Notes under the pieces: generated by a model
Told to the model about the DNA's origin: nothing
What the model saw: only the letters and a program-made list of their open reading frames with translations
Databases searched by the model: none
Part shown: piece after piece, positions 47,806 through 57,187 of the stretch
Layout of the letters: each line of letters opens with the position of its first letter
How positions within the stretch are numbered: the stretch's first letter is position 1
Virus record (IMG/VR): IMGVR_UViG_3300007072_000001
Location: 35,666-99,665 of that record
Strand: one strand, 5' to 3'
DNA from: a virus
Length of the DNA: 64,000 nt
Made by a program: the position numbers and the translations under genes

Positions 47806-50787
47806 CTATATGATTCCAGAAGATGCATTACCAACTTTAAGTAATTCTTTTGCTATCTGTTGATAATTGTCTCCTAAGACTTCTAAATGATATACATCAG
47901 CATAATATATAGTTATTGGTGCACCAGTTGAATCTTTTAAGTTTAACGGAGATATATCGAATTGAATCATTGGATATCTTTTTACAACATCAAAATGCTT
48001 TATTAATATTCCTTCAAACCAATCATAAAATGCAGATTTGTATGTAATTGTAGTTTTTACAACATTATCATCAGACAAAGGCATGAACTCTCTATATGGA
48101 TATAAAAATTGAGCTTTACCTGGATTTGCCCCTCTTGCTGGAATATGAATATCTATAGCCCTTCCTTGTTGATGCGATTCCAAAAGATGTTGACTTGTAT
48201 TATTTAGTTTTTTGTCAATAGATTCAGCACTTACAGTATTTGCTTTTGAAAGCATTATGTTCAATTGCAACATATCCATTGTCAAAAAAAACTGTGGATG
48301 GACTATATATGAACCATTACTATTATAAATAAATCTTGTTTGATTATTTGGAGCACTGCCTGCAGAATATCTGTAGTTTACAAGCGAAGCAACATCTGTG
48401 GTTGTTATTCTAACAAAGTCGTTTTCCCAAGAGAAAGATGTATTAATAGCAAATTTTTTAAGAGCTGAATTTGGCATATAAACTAAATTTGGTGTTATTC
48501 CACCATCATAATTTCTCAATGCTGCTTCAAAAACAGTCTTCATGTCCGCATCACATTCTACAATTCTATTTAAAAGCAGTTGTTTGACAAATCCTATTAA
48601 CATTTGGTCATACCCTGTATCCATATTATATATATCCAAGTTTACATTATCATTTTCATATATCTTAAACGGATATCCATGATGATTAATTGTTTTACCG
48701 GCGAAAGATTTATACAAATTTTTTGTATATTGTATGTTTTGCTTGAATGCTTCGGTTGCATTTGTAAATGTAGAAAATTTAGGATTACTGTTAACTTCAT
48801 ATATAGTTCCATTATTTACTTTAACATCGAAAAATCTTTGCATTTTCACTTTAAAAGATTTGTATGTTGTTCCATCGCTATCAAGCTGAGCTGAGTCTGC
48901 CTCTTTTATTTGTATTTGAGTATTTCTTGTTTTTGCTTTTTGAGCAATTTGTGTATCTTCATATGTTATTTTTATAAAATCAAGAATTGATGGTAATACT
49001 TTAAACGCTGGAATCAGTTTTTTATCTTTTATCTTATCATAAAATGCATCTATTTGCTGCTTAGATTTTTTTTTGTATTCAGCAGACGTTAATCTTGAAG
49101 TTGCTATATTTTGAAATATTCCATATCTTCTATAAATATTTATAATATCAACAATATTTCCAGCAGACTTATTACTTGCAGCTTTTGGTTCTACCATCTC
49201 CATTGTTCTCAAATAAGAGAACGTCAACTTCGTTAAAGGATATTTTCCATATTCAACTGAACGCTCAACATCTATCAAATATCCAAATGACCCAGTTTTT
49301 TCACCCAGGGAGTTCACCGCACCTTCAATTGGCTTTTCTATATAGTACATTTCTCCTATTTTAAATCTATCAATATCTTGAGTTTTTACTTGAATCTCTA
49401 ATTTTCTCGTCATACTATTTTCTATAACATTGTTCATCGCAGCAAGCAGCGTTGCCAATTCAGATGATGTAGCATTTGGATTTGTATATGGTTCTCCGTT
49501 TCGAAAACCATATTTGACCAAACCTTTTACATCAATATAAAATGTAGGCTTCCAATCTACTTGTCCTACAAATGGCCATACGAACTGAGCATCAGTTCTC
49601 GTTTTTATGTCAGCATTATCAAAAGTAAGTTTTTCAGATAATATCTCGCTTTCTTTAATATAGTGACTATATGCTGGATTCAATACATATATTGGTTCGC
49701 CATTTTCATTGTTAGTCAATATTAATGCTGAATCTTTTACATTGTCTTCTGGTAATTGACCATAGTAATTATATAACGGTGGACGAACTACAAATTTACC
49801 ATCAACATCTACGAAAAAGTTATACATCCCTTGCTTAATCACATCTTCAAAAACCGAGGCAGCAGTTTTAAAAGATGGCCTAAATAATTCAAAATTACTT
49901 GTTATCATTTCATTATAAGCTTTATGTTCTCCATGTTCGACTTTTGCCCATTGAAAATCTCCAAAACCAGTATACTCTCCATATTTTTGCATCAGTCTTA
50001 AAAACACAAATATTATTGCAAATGAAGCTGGGTTTTTATCTGTTGACTTTGCAAAAGATTCATTGAATGCTTTAGCATCAAAATAATAATTCACAGTGTT
50101 TATTTCAACATCCGATTTAGATTCTACAGCAAACATGTAATTCACAAGAATTCTCTTTATAATTTGAAACACATTGAAATTATTATATATATCCGAAAAT
50201 ACATTTTCTTCAAGATCTTTAGTATCTCTTCCAGATACTGCATAGTTTGCAACAGCCCTATCAGCAACTGTATGAGCTATGTTATATAAATATCCTATAT
50301 CCCCTACTGAAGCATCTCTTGATGGGAATTCCCCATAACTAATTTCAGTAGAAACTGAAACAACAAATCCTATTAAAACTACTTTGCCATCTTCTTTAAT
50401 TACTACTAAATCATTATCTCTTATCAGAAAATCTGATGTTTGTTTAAATACAATATTCTGAACTTTAAAGACAACGTTCAATTGTTTGTTGATGACATAA
50501 CCTTCAATTTGTTTTGATATGTCAAACTCCTCAATATAAAATTGATTTTCGTCTTTCGCAAGGTCTATCATATCATCTAAAGCTTTAGTATAATAATCAA
50601 GATATAAATCTCTTTTTCTTTGTTGTTCAGTTTTCTGTTGCCCTTGCATTTGAATGACCGTAAAGGCATTTCTCCAAAATGTATAGCTTGAATCGCTGTC
50701 CTCATAATCAAAAAAGTTATATTCCAAAATTTTTCTTATGTCTGCATTTTGGCTATTAAGTCTATAGACCTTTGCTTCAATATTCAT
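47806..50787 (-). CDS. Baseplate hub protein with M15 peptidase-like C-terminal domain
   Basis: 993 aa. The N-terminal ~550 residues resemble gp27/XkdQ-type hubs (IRKILEYNFFDYEDSDS, FFVDVDGKFVVRPPLYNYYG, FKIGEMYYIEKPI). The C-terminal domain carries ESHQQGRAIDIHI (about 870-882), the S-x-H-x-x-G-x-A-x-D zinc motif of M15 D,D-peptidases, and DVYHLEV (about 966-972) supplying the third His and catalytic Glu. The tail would thus bring its own peptidoglycan peptidase during injection. ATG 50787 overlaps the next gene by ATGA. Confidence 0.8.
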   Translation of the reverse strand: MNIEAKVYRLNSQNADIRKILEYNFFDYEDSDSSYTFWRNAFTVIQMQGQQKTEQQRKRDLYLDYYTKALDDMIDLAKDENQFYIEEFDISKQIEGYVINKQLNVVFKVQNIVFKQTSDFLIRDNDLVVIKEDGKVVLIGFVVSVSTEISYGEFPSRDASVGDIGYLYNIAHTVADRAVANYAVSGRDTKDLEENVFSDIYNNFNVFQIIKRILVNYMFAVESKSDVEINTVNYYFDAKAFNESFAKSTDKNPASFAIIFVFLRLMQKYGEYTGFGDFQWAKVEHGEHKAYNEMITSNFELFRPSFKTAASVFEDVIKQGMYNFFVDVDGKFVVRPPLYNYYGQLPEDNVKDSALILTNNENGEPIYVLNPAYSHYIKESEILSEKLTFDNADIKTRTDAQFVWPFVGQVDWKPTFYIDVKGLVKYGFRNGEPYTNPNATSSELATLLAAMNNVIENSMTRKLEIQVKTQDIDRFKIGEMYYIEKPIEGAVNSLGEKTGSFGYLIDVERSVEYGKYPLTKLTFSYLRTMEMVEPKAASNKSAGNIVDIINIYRRYGIFQNIATSRLTSAEYKKKSKQQIDAFYDKIKDKKLIPAFKVLPSILDFIKITYEDTQIAQKAKTRNTQIQIKEADSAQLDSDGTTYKSFKVKMQRFFDVKVNNGTIYEVNSNPKFSTFTNATEAFKQNIQYTKNLYKSFAGKTINHHGYPFKIYENDNVNLDIYNMDTGYDQMLIGFVKQLLLNRIVECDADMKTVFEAALRNYDGGITPNLVYMPNSALKKFAINTSFSWENDFVRITTTDVASLVNYRYSAGSAPNNQTRFIYNSNGSYIVHPQFFLTMDMLQLNIMLSKANTVSAESIDKKLNNTSQHLLESHQQGRAIDIHIPARGANPGKAQFLYPYREFMPLSDDNVVKTTITYKSAFYDWFEGILIKHFDVVKRYPMIQFDISPLNLKDSTGAPITIYYADVYHLEVLGDNYQQIAKELLKVGNASSGII

Positions 50788-51326
50788 AATAACCTCGTTT
50801 TTAAAGATAAATCATTTAAATATCCAGCAACTCCCTGTTCTACTTTGTCTTGTTGCTCTGGCTTTCCTAAAAATGTGATATCAAACTTTACCAATCCAAG
50901 ATGTTCATCAGATTCATCACATGTAAAACTTGTTATAATACCTTTGTAGAGACTTTCACCAAGAGGCATATTCTTTATTTCCAAGAAAAATTTATATTTA
51001 AATAATGTAAAATTTGTTTCATAAAACTTACTCTTATACAAATTATAAATATTTTTTATTGTATCATCTGAATTAATTGGTGTTGGTATGACAAATGGAG
51101 ACACATATGAGTCCCCAGATATGGTTATCTCAACTTCTGAAGAATACCACTGCGATGTATCTGCTTTTTTAATGCCAAAAAACTCAGAACCACTTGGCTT
51201 CATATCATACTTAATTGTTTTAGCTAAAAATACAGCTCTACCTATCTCTTGCTCATACTCGCCTGTCTCCTCGTTCTTCTCTCTTATAGATAATATTAAA
51301 TCTCTGTTTTTTAAAAGATAGCTCAT
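50784..51326 (-). CDS. Tail protein between tape measure and hub, 180 aa
   Basis: Beta-rich (VEITISGDSYVSPFVIPTPI, FKYKFFLEIKNMPLGESLYK, LVKFDITFLGKPEQQD). Position (tape measure, this, hub) equals the gp48/gp54 or XkdP-like proteins that join tube and hub. No LysM motif is seen. Confidence 0.7.
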   Translation of the reverse strand: MSYLLKNRDLILSIREKNEETGEYEQEIGRAVFLAKTIKYDMKPSGSEFFGIKKADTSQWYSSEVEITISGDSYVSPFVIPTPINSDDTIKNIYNLYKSKFYETNFTLFKYKFFLEIKNMPLGESLYKGIITSFTCDESDEHLGLVKFDITFLGKPEQQDKVEQGVAGYLNDLSLKTRLL

Positions 51327-53089
51327 TAGTATTTAATCTCCTTAATCATTTTAGTGCCTTTATTGGCATTTTCCAATGATGCATTCTTTAAAAATCTTCC
51401 AAGTTCAGCCTCTTTATTAAACCCAGGAAGAATACGAATCAAAGTTGCAAACCCATCAAGAACGACTGACTGTAATTTTGTTATTACATCTAATATTTTT
51501 TCCTGAACATCTTTGCCAGCCAAAGCGGCAGCACCTATACCAGCGATTTCTTCAGAAACTTTTCCGGTCGATAACAATGCTTCTTTAAATTCCTCTTCTG
51601 TTTTAACACCAGCAATTCTATCTTGAAATCCTTTTGATGTGATTGCCTTCATGAGAGCAACTCCACTTGCTCCCATTTGCCTAATTTCAGGCATTGCAAG
51701 AGCCAATTTTTCTGCAATGTTAGGACCACCGATTTGCCCAGCAAGTGTATTGATATAAGCACTTAATGCTTGTATTGGTCCTTTTTTTAATGCTTCTCCA
51801 TATTGCTCTCCAATATTTGCAGCATTAGTGTTCATAACAGCCATATATTTTATCGTATCAAACCCACTTACAGCCTTTCCAAGTGCATCAAATAATGCCT
51901 CAGCTTCTGCTGCATTTTTTGTGACTTCACTAAATGCAATTTCAATAGCACTCATTGCCTTCACAGTCTCCATAATATTTTGCCCTGTCATAAATGCCTT
52001 TTCTCCGGCAGCGCTTATAACATTCATCAAAGACTGTGACGAAACTCCACTATCTTTTGCAATTGTGTATATTTGCATTAACATAGCTTGAACTTCATTT
52101 GTAAGATTTAATCTAAAATATTTCGCATTCTTTATAATCTGTGGCATAAACTCTGTAGAACCAAATATCGCAGTCCCAATCTTTTGCAATTCAGCAGATG
52201 CTTGTATCGTTTTACTTATTAAAAGGTCTTGATCTTGTGAAGTTCCAGTTAAGGCTTTTTCTTGTTCAAGAGTCATTTTTGCAAGCGCAATGGCACCATT
52301 ATTAACAGCATCTTTAAAAGCGTCCATCAATTGATTAAATGTCATCCCAAAACCAGCTGCTTTTGTCATCTGCATCCCAAATGATTGTGCATATATAGCT
52401 TGAGCAGCCCAACTTCTTCCCATAAATCCACCGGCTCTTAATGTCGCGTTGCTAACTTCTTCCATTCTTCTTGTAAGTTTCTGAAATGCCGACATTGCTA
52501 TCATTAAACCAACTCCAACTAACGTCAGACTTCCGGCAGTCTTTGAAAGAGCAGAATCTGTTTTTACAGAAATTCCAAAAAATTTATGCATCCCTTCTTG
52601 AAACTTTGATTGAACATCTAACATTCTAGCAGAAAACATTTTCCACAATCCACCATGTTCAGCAGCCATAATCTTAACTTTTATTTTGTTCTGTTCTAAC
52701 TCAAATTTATGACTTCGAATTATAGCTTTTTGTAATTCTGATAATTTTATTTTACCACTTTTTTCTAATTTTTCGAGATGTTCCATTTGATTGACAATTA
52801 TTTGAAGTTCTTTCTGAGACCTCGCTTTTACAAGATTGCCTTCAAGCAATCTACGTTCTATACTTTCATCTGTTGCTGTTTTTATTTTATTAATAGAATC
52901 GACAGTAGTTCCATATTTTTCAGCAAGCCTTTCGAGTTCTTCACTATTTGCTTCAATCTCTGGCCCGAGAGTCTCCATTATAGAAATAAGTTTGTAAAAA
53001 TTATCCTTATTAGAAGACAAAGCTAAATCTAATTGTTGTCCAACTTCGGCTAACTCTTTAGCTGTTTTTGCTGCATCGCCTTCTGCCAT
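51326..53089 (-). CDS. Tail tape measure protein
   Basis: 587 aa. Coiled coil in the first 150 residues (NSEELERLAEKYGTTVDSIN), a hydrophobic stretch near 185-205 (AGSLTLVGVGLMIAMSAFQ), then Ala/Gly-rich helices with many Met and Gln. It follows the chaperone G/GT pair, the usual order. At about 0.15 nm per residue a tail near 90 nm would be expected. It would be ejected into the host during infection. Confidence 0.88.
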   Translation of the reverse strand: MAEGDAAKTAKELAEVGQQLDLALSSNKDNFYKLISIMETLGPEIEANSEELERLAEKYGTTVDSINKIKTATDESIERRLLEGNLVKARSQKELQIIVNQMEHLEKLEKSGKIKLSELQKAIIRSHKFELEQNKIKVKIMAAEHGGLWKMFSARMLDVQSKFQEGMHKFFGISVKTDSALSKTAGSLTLVGVGLMIAMSAFQKLTRRMEEVSNATLRAGGFMGRSWAAQAIYAQSFGMQMTKAAGFGMTFNQLMDAFKDAVNNGAIALAKMTLEQEKALTGTSQDQDLLISKTIQASAELQKIGTAIFGSTEFMPQIIKNAKYFRLNLTNEVQAMLMQIYTIAKDSGVSSQSLMNVISAAGEKAFMTGQNIMETVKAMSAIEIAFSEVTKNAAEAEALFDALGKAVSGFDTIKYMAVMNTNAANIGEQYGEALKKGPIQALSAYINTLAGQIGGPNIAEKLALAMPEIRQMGASGVALMKAITSKGFQDRIAGVKTEEEFKEALLSTGKVSEEIAGIGAAALAGKDVQEKILDVITKLQSVVLDGFATLIRILPGFNKEAELGRFLKNASLENANKGTKMIKEIKY

Positions 53090-53099
53090 TTGCTTTTCC

Positions 53100-53797
53100 T
53101 TACATTATTTTTTTCAACTCACTTACAACTGTTTCATATCCAGGACCTTCGTCTTTACCAAAGGTCATAGTGTTCTTGCCACTGTTTGATAAACTTTCAT
53201 AGAACTGTCTTTCTTCATCCGCATCTTTTTCCATATTATTTAATATCCAAAGTCTTTGAAACGGAGTAAGTTGTTTATATCTATCTTCAGTAGGTAAACA
53301 CCTAAATTTTTTGCAGATATACCAACTTTCTCTACTATAAGGATGTTCAATCAGTCCTTTTTTTTTAAATCATCAAATATCTGACTTGAAGAATCCTCAT
53401 ATTTTGTATACAAAGCAAGTATAGTATAGTAAGTTAGCCCTCTCAAAAACTTCTCAACCGCATCTTTATTCTCAATATTTACCTTTACTTCCTCTGTTTT
53501 GCCACCTTCTGCAACAAGCATTGAAATGCTTGTGATGGCCCTCGAAAGAACAAGGTATCTCATCTCTTCAGTGTACTTTTGAAAATCTTTGTTTATCTCA
53601 GGAATTCTAGATTTTAAAAGATTTTCGAGTACAGAACGCTCTTCACCAGTAAGAGCTTTCATCTTAATAACAACAGAATTACCATCCGGAACTTCTTTAT
53701 CCCCTTCTTTCTTTTTTCTTTCGATAACATACGTGAATTCTTCCTGCCCGATGATGTTTCTACGAATTTCGTCCAAACTAATCTGTTTTTCTGCCAT
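53100..53797 (-). CDS. Tail assembly chaperone gpGT, -1 frameshift product
   Basis: Ribosomes that slip -1 at 53357-53363 leave the 148-aa gpG frame 2 codons before its stop and read another 85 residues (GLIEHPYSRESWYICKKF, then LTPFQRLWILN, ending KKIM), giving about 232 aa. The downstream frame lacks any own start and reads as clear protein, ending 10 nt before the tape measure ATG. G and GT chaperones shield the tape measure during tube assembly. Coordinates span the 0-frame plus the -1 extension (shift at 53357). Confidence 0.9.
53351..53797 (-). CDS. Tail assembly chaperone gpG (unshifted product)
   Basis: 148 aa, helical, starting MAEKQISLDEIRRNIIGQEE with VVIKMKALTGEERSVLENLL in the middle. 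It occupies the classical position between the tube genes and the tape measure, and ends at a TGA two codons after the A AAA AAG slip site. It is the major product; gpGT is the minor one. Confidence 0.9.
   Translation of the reverse strand: MAEKQISLDEIRRNIIGQEEFTYVIERKKKEGDKEVPDGNSVVIKMKALTGEERSVLENLLKSRIPEINKDFQKYTEEMRYLVLSRAITSISMLVAEGGKTEEVKVNIENKDAVEKFLRGLTYYTILALYTKYEDSSSQIFDDLKKKD
53357..53363 (-). promoter_or_regulatory. Programmed -1 frameshift site A AAA AAG
   Basis: The minus strand reads TTA AAA AAA AAG GAC TGA in the gpG frame, so A AAA AAG is in the exact phase of the dnaX-type slippery heptamer; nine A residues precede G. Slippage opens the 85-codon extension. Confidence 0.9.
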
Positions 53798-53807
53798 ACC
53801 TTGCCTC

Positions 53808-54485
53808 CTAAGATAAAAATGGTATTTTAAAATCTTTTAAAAATGTATTTTGGTTAGATATAATGTCTTGCATAACAGCTTGAAAATTACCCAAAACTTC
53901 CACATATCCAACGTTGCTATTCTGTAAAGTAATGATACTGTTTGGCTTTATTGTAAGCTTTTTTATAACTATCATATCTTCACTTTGTAAATCAAGATTA
54001 ACATTCTCTTTTGTTATCCAACAATCATAATAAAAAGTGCTTTCTTTAATAGTGCCGTCTGGGTTTTTTACAGTTTCTTGAAGCATAAGTGGAACGAATT
54101 GCTTTATTAATCCATTTCCTTCAATCTCAAGAGCTTTAGTGACATCATTCTTGTTAATTGGTTTGTAATACACAACCTTATCCAGTGTTAAATTGTAATC
54201 TAATGCAGTTGGTATTGTTTGATATGCTTCATATGAAAAAGGACCAAGTGCCCTTCTTTGCATTACGGTCTTAGCAAAGTCTTTATTTACATTTAATATA
54301 CCACCGATAAGATTGTCTATTTTTACCGATTGCCCAAATAAGTCAGAGAAATTTTCATATATAGCTCTACTCCCAATTTTACTCAAATTAAATAGTTGAG
54401 GATAAATATAGGTTTTAAAGCTATGGCTTTGAATCATCTCTGCTCTTGTTTCAGGGATGGTAATGGTATTTTTAAGATTAGCCAT
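53808..54485 (-). CDS. Tail tube-like protein, paralogue 2
   Basis: 225 aa. N-terminus MANLKNTITIPETRAEM is nearly the same as that of the next upstream gene (MAELKNTITLPETLA), and both have an LDYNLTLDKVVYY / ADYKLKFDTVVLY segment, so they are tandem paralogues. A tube or tube-initiator/terminator role is likely from position after the sheath. I chose ATG 54485, which starts at the shared N-terminus. Confidence 0.78.
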   Translation of the reverse strand: MANLKNTITIPETRAEMIQSHSFKTYIYPQLFNLSKIGSRAIYENFSDLFGQSVKIDNLIGGILNVNKDFAKTVMQRRALGPFSYEAYQTIPTALDYNLTLDKVVYYKPINKNDVTKALEIEGNGLIKQFVPLMLQETVKNPDGTIKESTFYYDCWITKENVNLDLQSEDMIVIKKLTIKPNSIITLQNSNVGYVEVLGNFQAVMQDIISNQNTFLKDFKIPFLS

Positions 54486-54526
54486 ATATCTCTCCAATCA
54501 GCTCTTGGTTCTTTAAAAACTAATAT

Positions 54527-55057
54527 TTAAATCTTTGGATTGCTTGGTATAACTCGAGAAGCAGCAGCGTTGATTTCCTTTGTAATGAGTAAGTCATCGG
54601 CCTCTGCATCAAAATTAATTGGGTTATTTTGAAACCAAACACCAGCAAAAGTTAATGTTTTCTTCGGAATATCTCCAGGTGCTTTCATAACAAGCTGAAT
54701 TATCGCTGGTTTGCTTTGATACATTATGTCTGAAGAGTCATAACCAAACTGTGTAAAAAAATCTTTTTTGTACAATACAACAGTATCAAATTTTAATTTA
54801 TAATCTGCAAGTGATGGGTATGTTTCATCAATTTCCCCATTCTTCTCTAGACCAAAAGTCCTGTAATACTTAATATCACCTCTATCATTAGTATAATCGA
54901 CTTTACGAACTGCCCCTATTTGTACAAGAGGAACGCTCATAAGATCTTCATTACCAAGTTCTTTGGTACCATCATACAGTGCACCGAATATTGCTACACC
55001 TATTTTTAGTCTTGCGAGAGTTTCTGGTAATGTAATTGTGTTCTTTAATTCAGCCAT
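54527..55057 (-). CDS. Tail tube protein, paralogue 1
   Basis: 176 aa, about the size of gp19/XkdM-type tubes. Beta-barrel-like pattern with DYKLKFDTVVLYKKDF and a C-terminal DLLITKEINAAASRVIPSNP. It directly follows the sheath gene (18 nt gap), the usual sheath-tube order in myoviruses. Assigned from position and size. Confidence 0.8.
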   Translation of the reverse strand: MAELKNTITLPETLARLKIGVAIFGALYDGTKELGNEDLMSVPLVQIGAVRKVDYTNDRGDIKYYRTFGLEKNGEIDETYPSLADYKLKFDTVVLYKKDFFTQFGYDSSDIMYQSKPAIIQLVMKAPGDIPKKTLTFAGVWFQNNPINFDAEADDLLITKEINAAASRVIPSNPKI

Positions 55058-55075
55058 TGTCTTAATCCTCCTTTA

Positions 55076-56944
55076 TTAGGATATTGTTGCTCCAAAGGTC
55101 ACTAGTATCCAGTCAACATCAAATGTTGGTTTAAATTCAAAGGATACATTTAGCTGCCTTGGGTCATTTGGTTCGAATGCAACTCCTAACTTCTTGAAAG
55201 TATTTATCTCTGTGATTCTTACTTTGTCCTCAAGAATCATTCTCACAATTGATTCTGTTCTTGGTATTGTTATATCTTGAGACCTTGTATTTACTATTGA
55301 AGCCTGAAGATTCTTTCTTATAGACTTTTTAAGCGAATCTTTCTGTTTAGCAACCTTAAGTTCAGATTTAACTACACTTGTTGTGTCCGTGGACAAGAAG
55401 TGAACTATCTTCTGCACTGCTCCATCTTGCTGAACAAGTATACCTCCGTTTTGACCTATAAGCCTCTTTTCATTCATCAAATATGGGTCATCGATGTAAT
55501 CAAAAGCTGAAACTATTTTGCCTGATATTGGCTCACCGGCATCGTAATCTGGATTTGTAAATACTCCAGCTATATAAGCAGCGAGATATTCAGTGCCGAA
55601 GATGTTAGTACCGTTCTTAACATATGGATTTACAACAACTCCAATTCTTTCATCTTGTATTCCAGAAATTAACTGAAGTACATTACTGAAAGTTATATTT
55701 GACGCAACTCCAATTAAAGCTGTTCGCTCTTGATTGACAACTGTGGAGTTCATTTTTGCTACATAATTCTTGATGTAGCCGACGAGTGAATCTCCAAAGT
55801 CAAGACCTTTGAGAACAACTAAGCAATATCCTTGCTGACCATTTACTAACTGCTCAGTATTTTGTATTGCCTTTCTCCAATTGTTATCATCAACAACGTC
55901 ATCGATTGTCTGACTAGTGACAAATGCTTGAGCACCACCTTGATTCGCGTAGAAACAAGCCCAAGAGATATCATAGTTTCCGATATCATTGACAACATAT
56001 TCAGAAGTTGTGTCAGGATTTTCATCCCAGTTTGGATAGAACGTAAGTTCCGTTTCGCTCGCAACAGTCTGCACAACTCTGATTTGTCCTTCGCCAGTCC
56101 CATTTGTTATCTTCACATAATAACCTGGTCTAACTCCATTAGTAATAAATGTTGCACTTGAGTCCACCAAATTTGCACCAGTAGAAACCGCCGTCACTGT
56201 TCCAGCCGCTATTTCATTCGGAAGTTGAAGTGGTCCATATTCAGCATAAACATCTTCCAATCTTGTGAAGAACTTTTGAACATATTCTGTAGTTTTCTTG
56301 TGTCTTTTATATCCAACAGTAAACTTAGTTCCAGCCACTGGTTCTTTTGATTCTATCTTTTGGCCTTTTGTAAACCCAAGCAGTGAAAGAGAAGAACCAC
56401 CTTCAATCATTACAAGAAGTTTTCCTGTAAGCTTTAATTTCCCAGTACCATCATCAGATGCAACATTATAACTAAGAAGTGGATTCATTATATTATTAAT
56501 ATCAGTTGCAATTTGAGCCGCTGTTCTTCCAATCCCAGCTGTAAGAGAAATAGTTTGTTCTTCTCCATCAATATTTATTTTTATAGTGTTGTTTGTTGCT
56601 GTCACATCAAATGGGCCAACCTCTGAACCGACAATGCTTTGCGGCATATTCCAATCTACATAGTAAGAACCACCAGTTTCTGTCAACTTGAAGTCTGTAC
56701 CATTGATATACACAACTCCAGTTGAGTCAATTACACTCAACAGAGATATTACTATTTCATCGTCTGTAAGTAAATCTTGCCCATTAACTGTTGTTCCTCT
56801 TGTAAGAACCTTTAACACATCAAGTTCCTTTCTTCCGAGACCTACAAATAAAGGATAAAAAGCCCCAGGAGAAACCAACGGAGCAGAAACATCCTCAATT
56901 TTAAAATAAGCCCCTGGCTGTACGTACAACGGTGCAATGTTCAT
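55076..56944 (-). CDS. Tail sheath protein
   Basis: 622 aa. N-terminus APLYVQPGAYFKIEDVSAP and C-terminal domain with ITIPRTESIVRMILEDKVRI, INTFKKLGVAFEPNDPRQLN and VDWILVTFGATIS match contractile sheath proteins (handshake-forming termini). A large variable middle domain (about 60-350) is presumably surface exposed. Identifies the phage as a myovirus. Confidence 0.9.
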   Translation of the reverse strand: MNIAPLYVQPGAYFKIEDVSAPLVSPGAFYPLFVGLGRKELDVLKVLTRGTTVNGQDLLTDDEIVISLLSVIDSTGVVYINGTDFKLTETGGSYYVDWNMPQSIVGSEVGPFDVTATNNTIKINIDGEEQTISLTAGIGRTAAQIATDINNIMNPLLSYNVASDDGTGKLKLTGKLLVMIEGGSSLSLLGFTKGQKIESKEPVAGTKFTVGYKRHKKTTEYVQKFFTRLEDVYAEYGPLQLPNEIAAGTVTAVSTGANLVDSSATFITNGVRPGYYVKITNGTGEGQIRVVQTVASETELTFYPNWDENPDTTSEYVVNDIGNYDISWACFYANQGGAQAFVTSQTIDDVVDDNNWRKAIQNTEQLVNGQQGYCLVVLKGLDFGDSLVGYIKNYVAKMNSTVVNQERTALIGVASNITFSNVLQLISGIQDERIGVVVNPYVKNGTNIFGTEYLAAYIAGVFTNPDYDAGEPISGKIVSAFDYIDDPYLMNEKRLIGQNGGILVQQDGAVQKIVHFLSTDTTSVVKSELKVAKQKDSLKKSIRKNLQASIVNTRSQDITIPRTESIVRMILEDKVRITEINTFKKLGVAFEPNDPRQLNVSFEFKPTFDVDWILVTFGATIS

Positions 56945-56956
56945 TTTAAACCTCCT

Positions 56957-57187
56957 TTAATCTAATTCTGGCAGTTTAATGCCAAAATCTTTATTTTTCT
57001 TTTTCTTTTCATCTTTCATTGCTTGTTTTATTTCATCAATTTCTATTCTTTCAACTTTTATTAATTTTTGCTCAACAAGTTGAAGAAGTTCTGTATCATA
57101 TTCATTTACAATTTCATTATGTCTAAGCTCTCTACCGTGATACTTTACTGTACCATTTATTCTTACCTTAACTTTAAACTTTATCAT
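56957..57187 (-). CDS. Hypothetical protein, 76 aa
   Basis: A short beta segment (IKFKVKVRINGTVKYHGREL, then EIVNEYDTELLQLVEQKLIK) like the small DUF7210-type proteins encoded by sheath genes, ending in a charged tail. Coupled (ATGA) to the gene above. Function unknown. Confidence 0.7.
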   Translation of the reverse strand: MIKFKVKVRINGTVKYHGRELRHNEIVNEYDTELLQLVEQKLIKVERIEIDEIKQAMKDEKKKKNKDFGIKLPELD

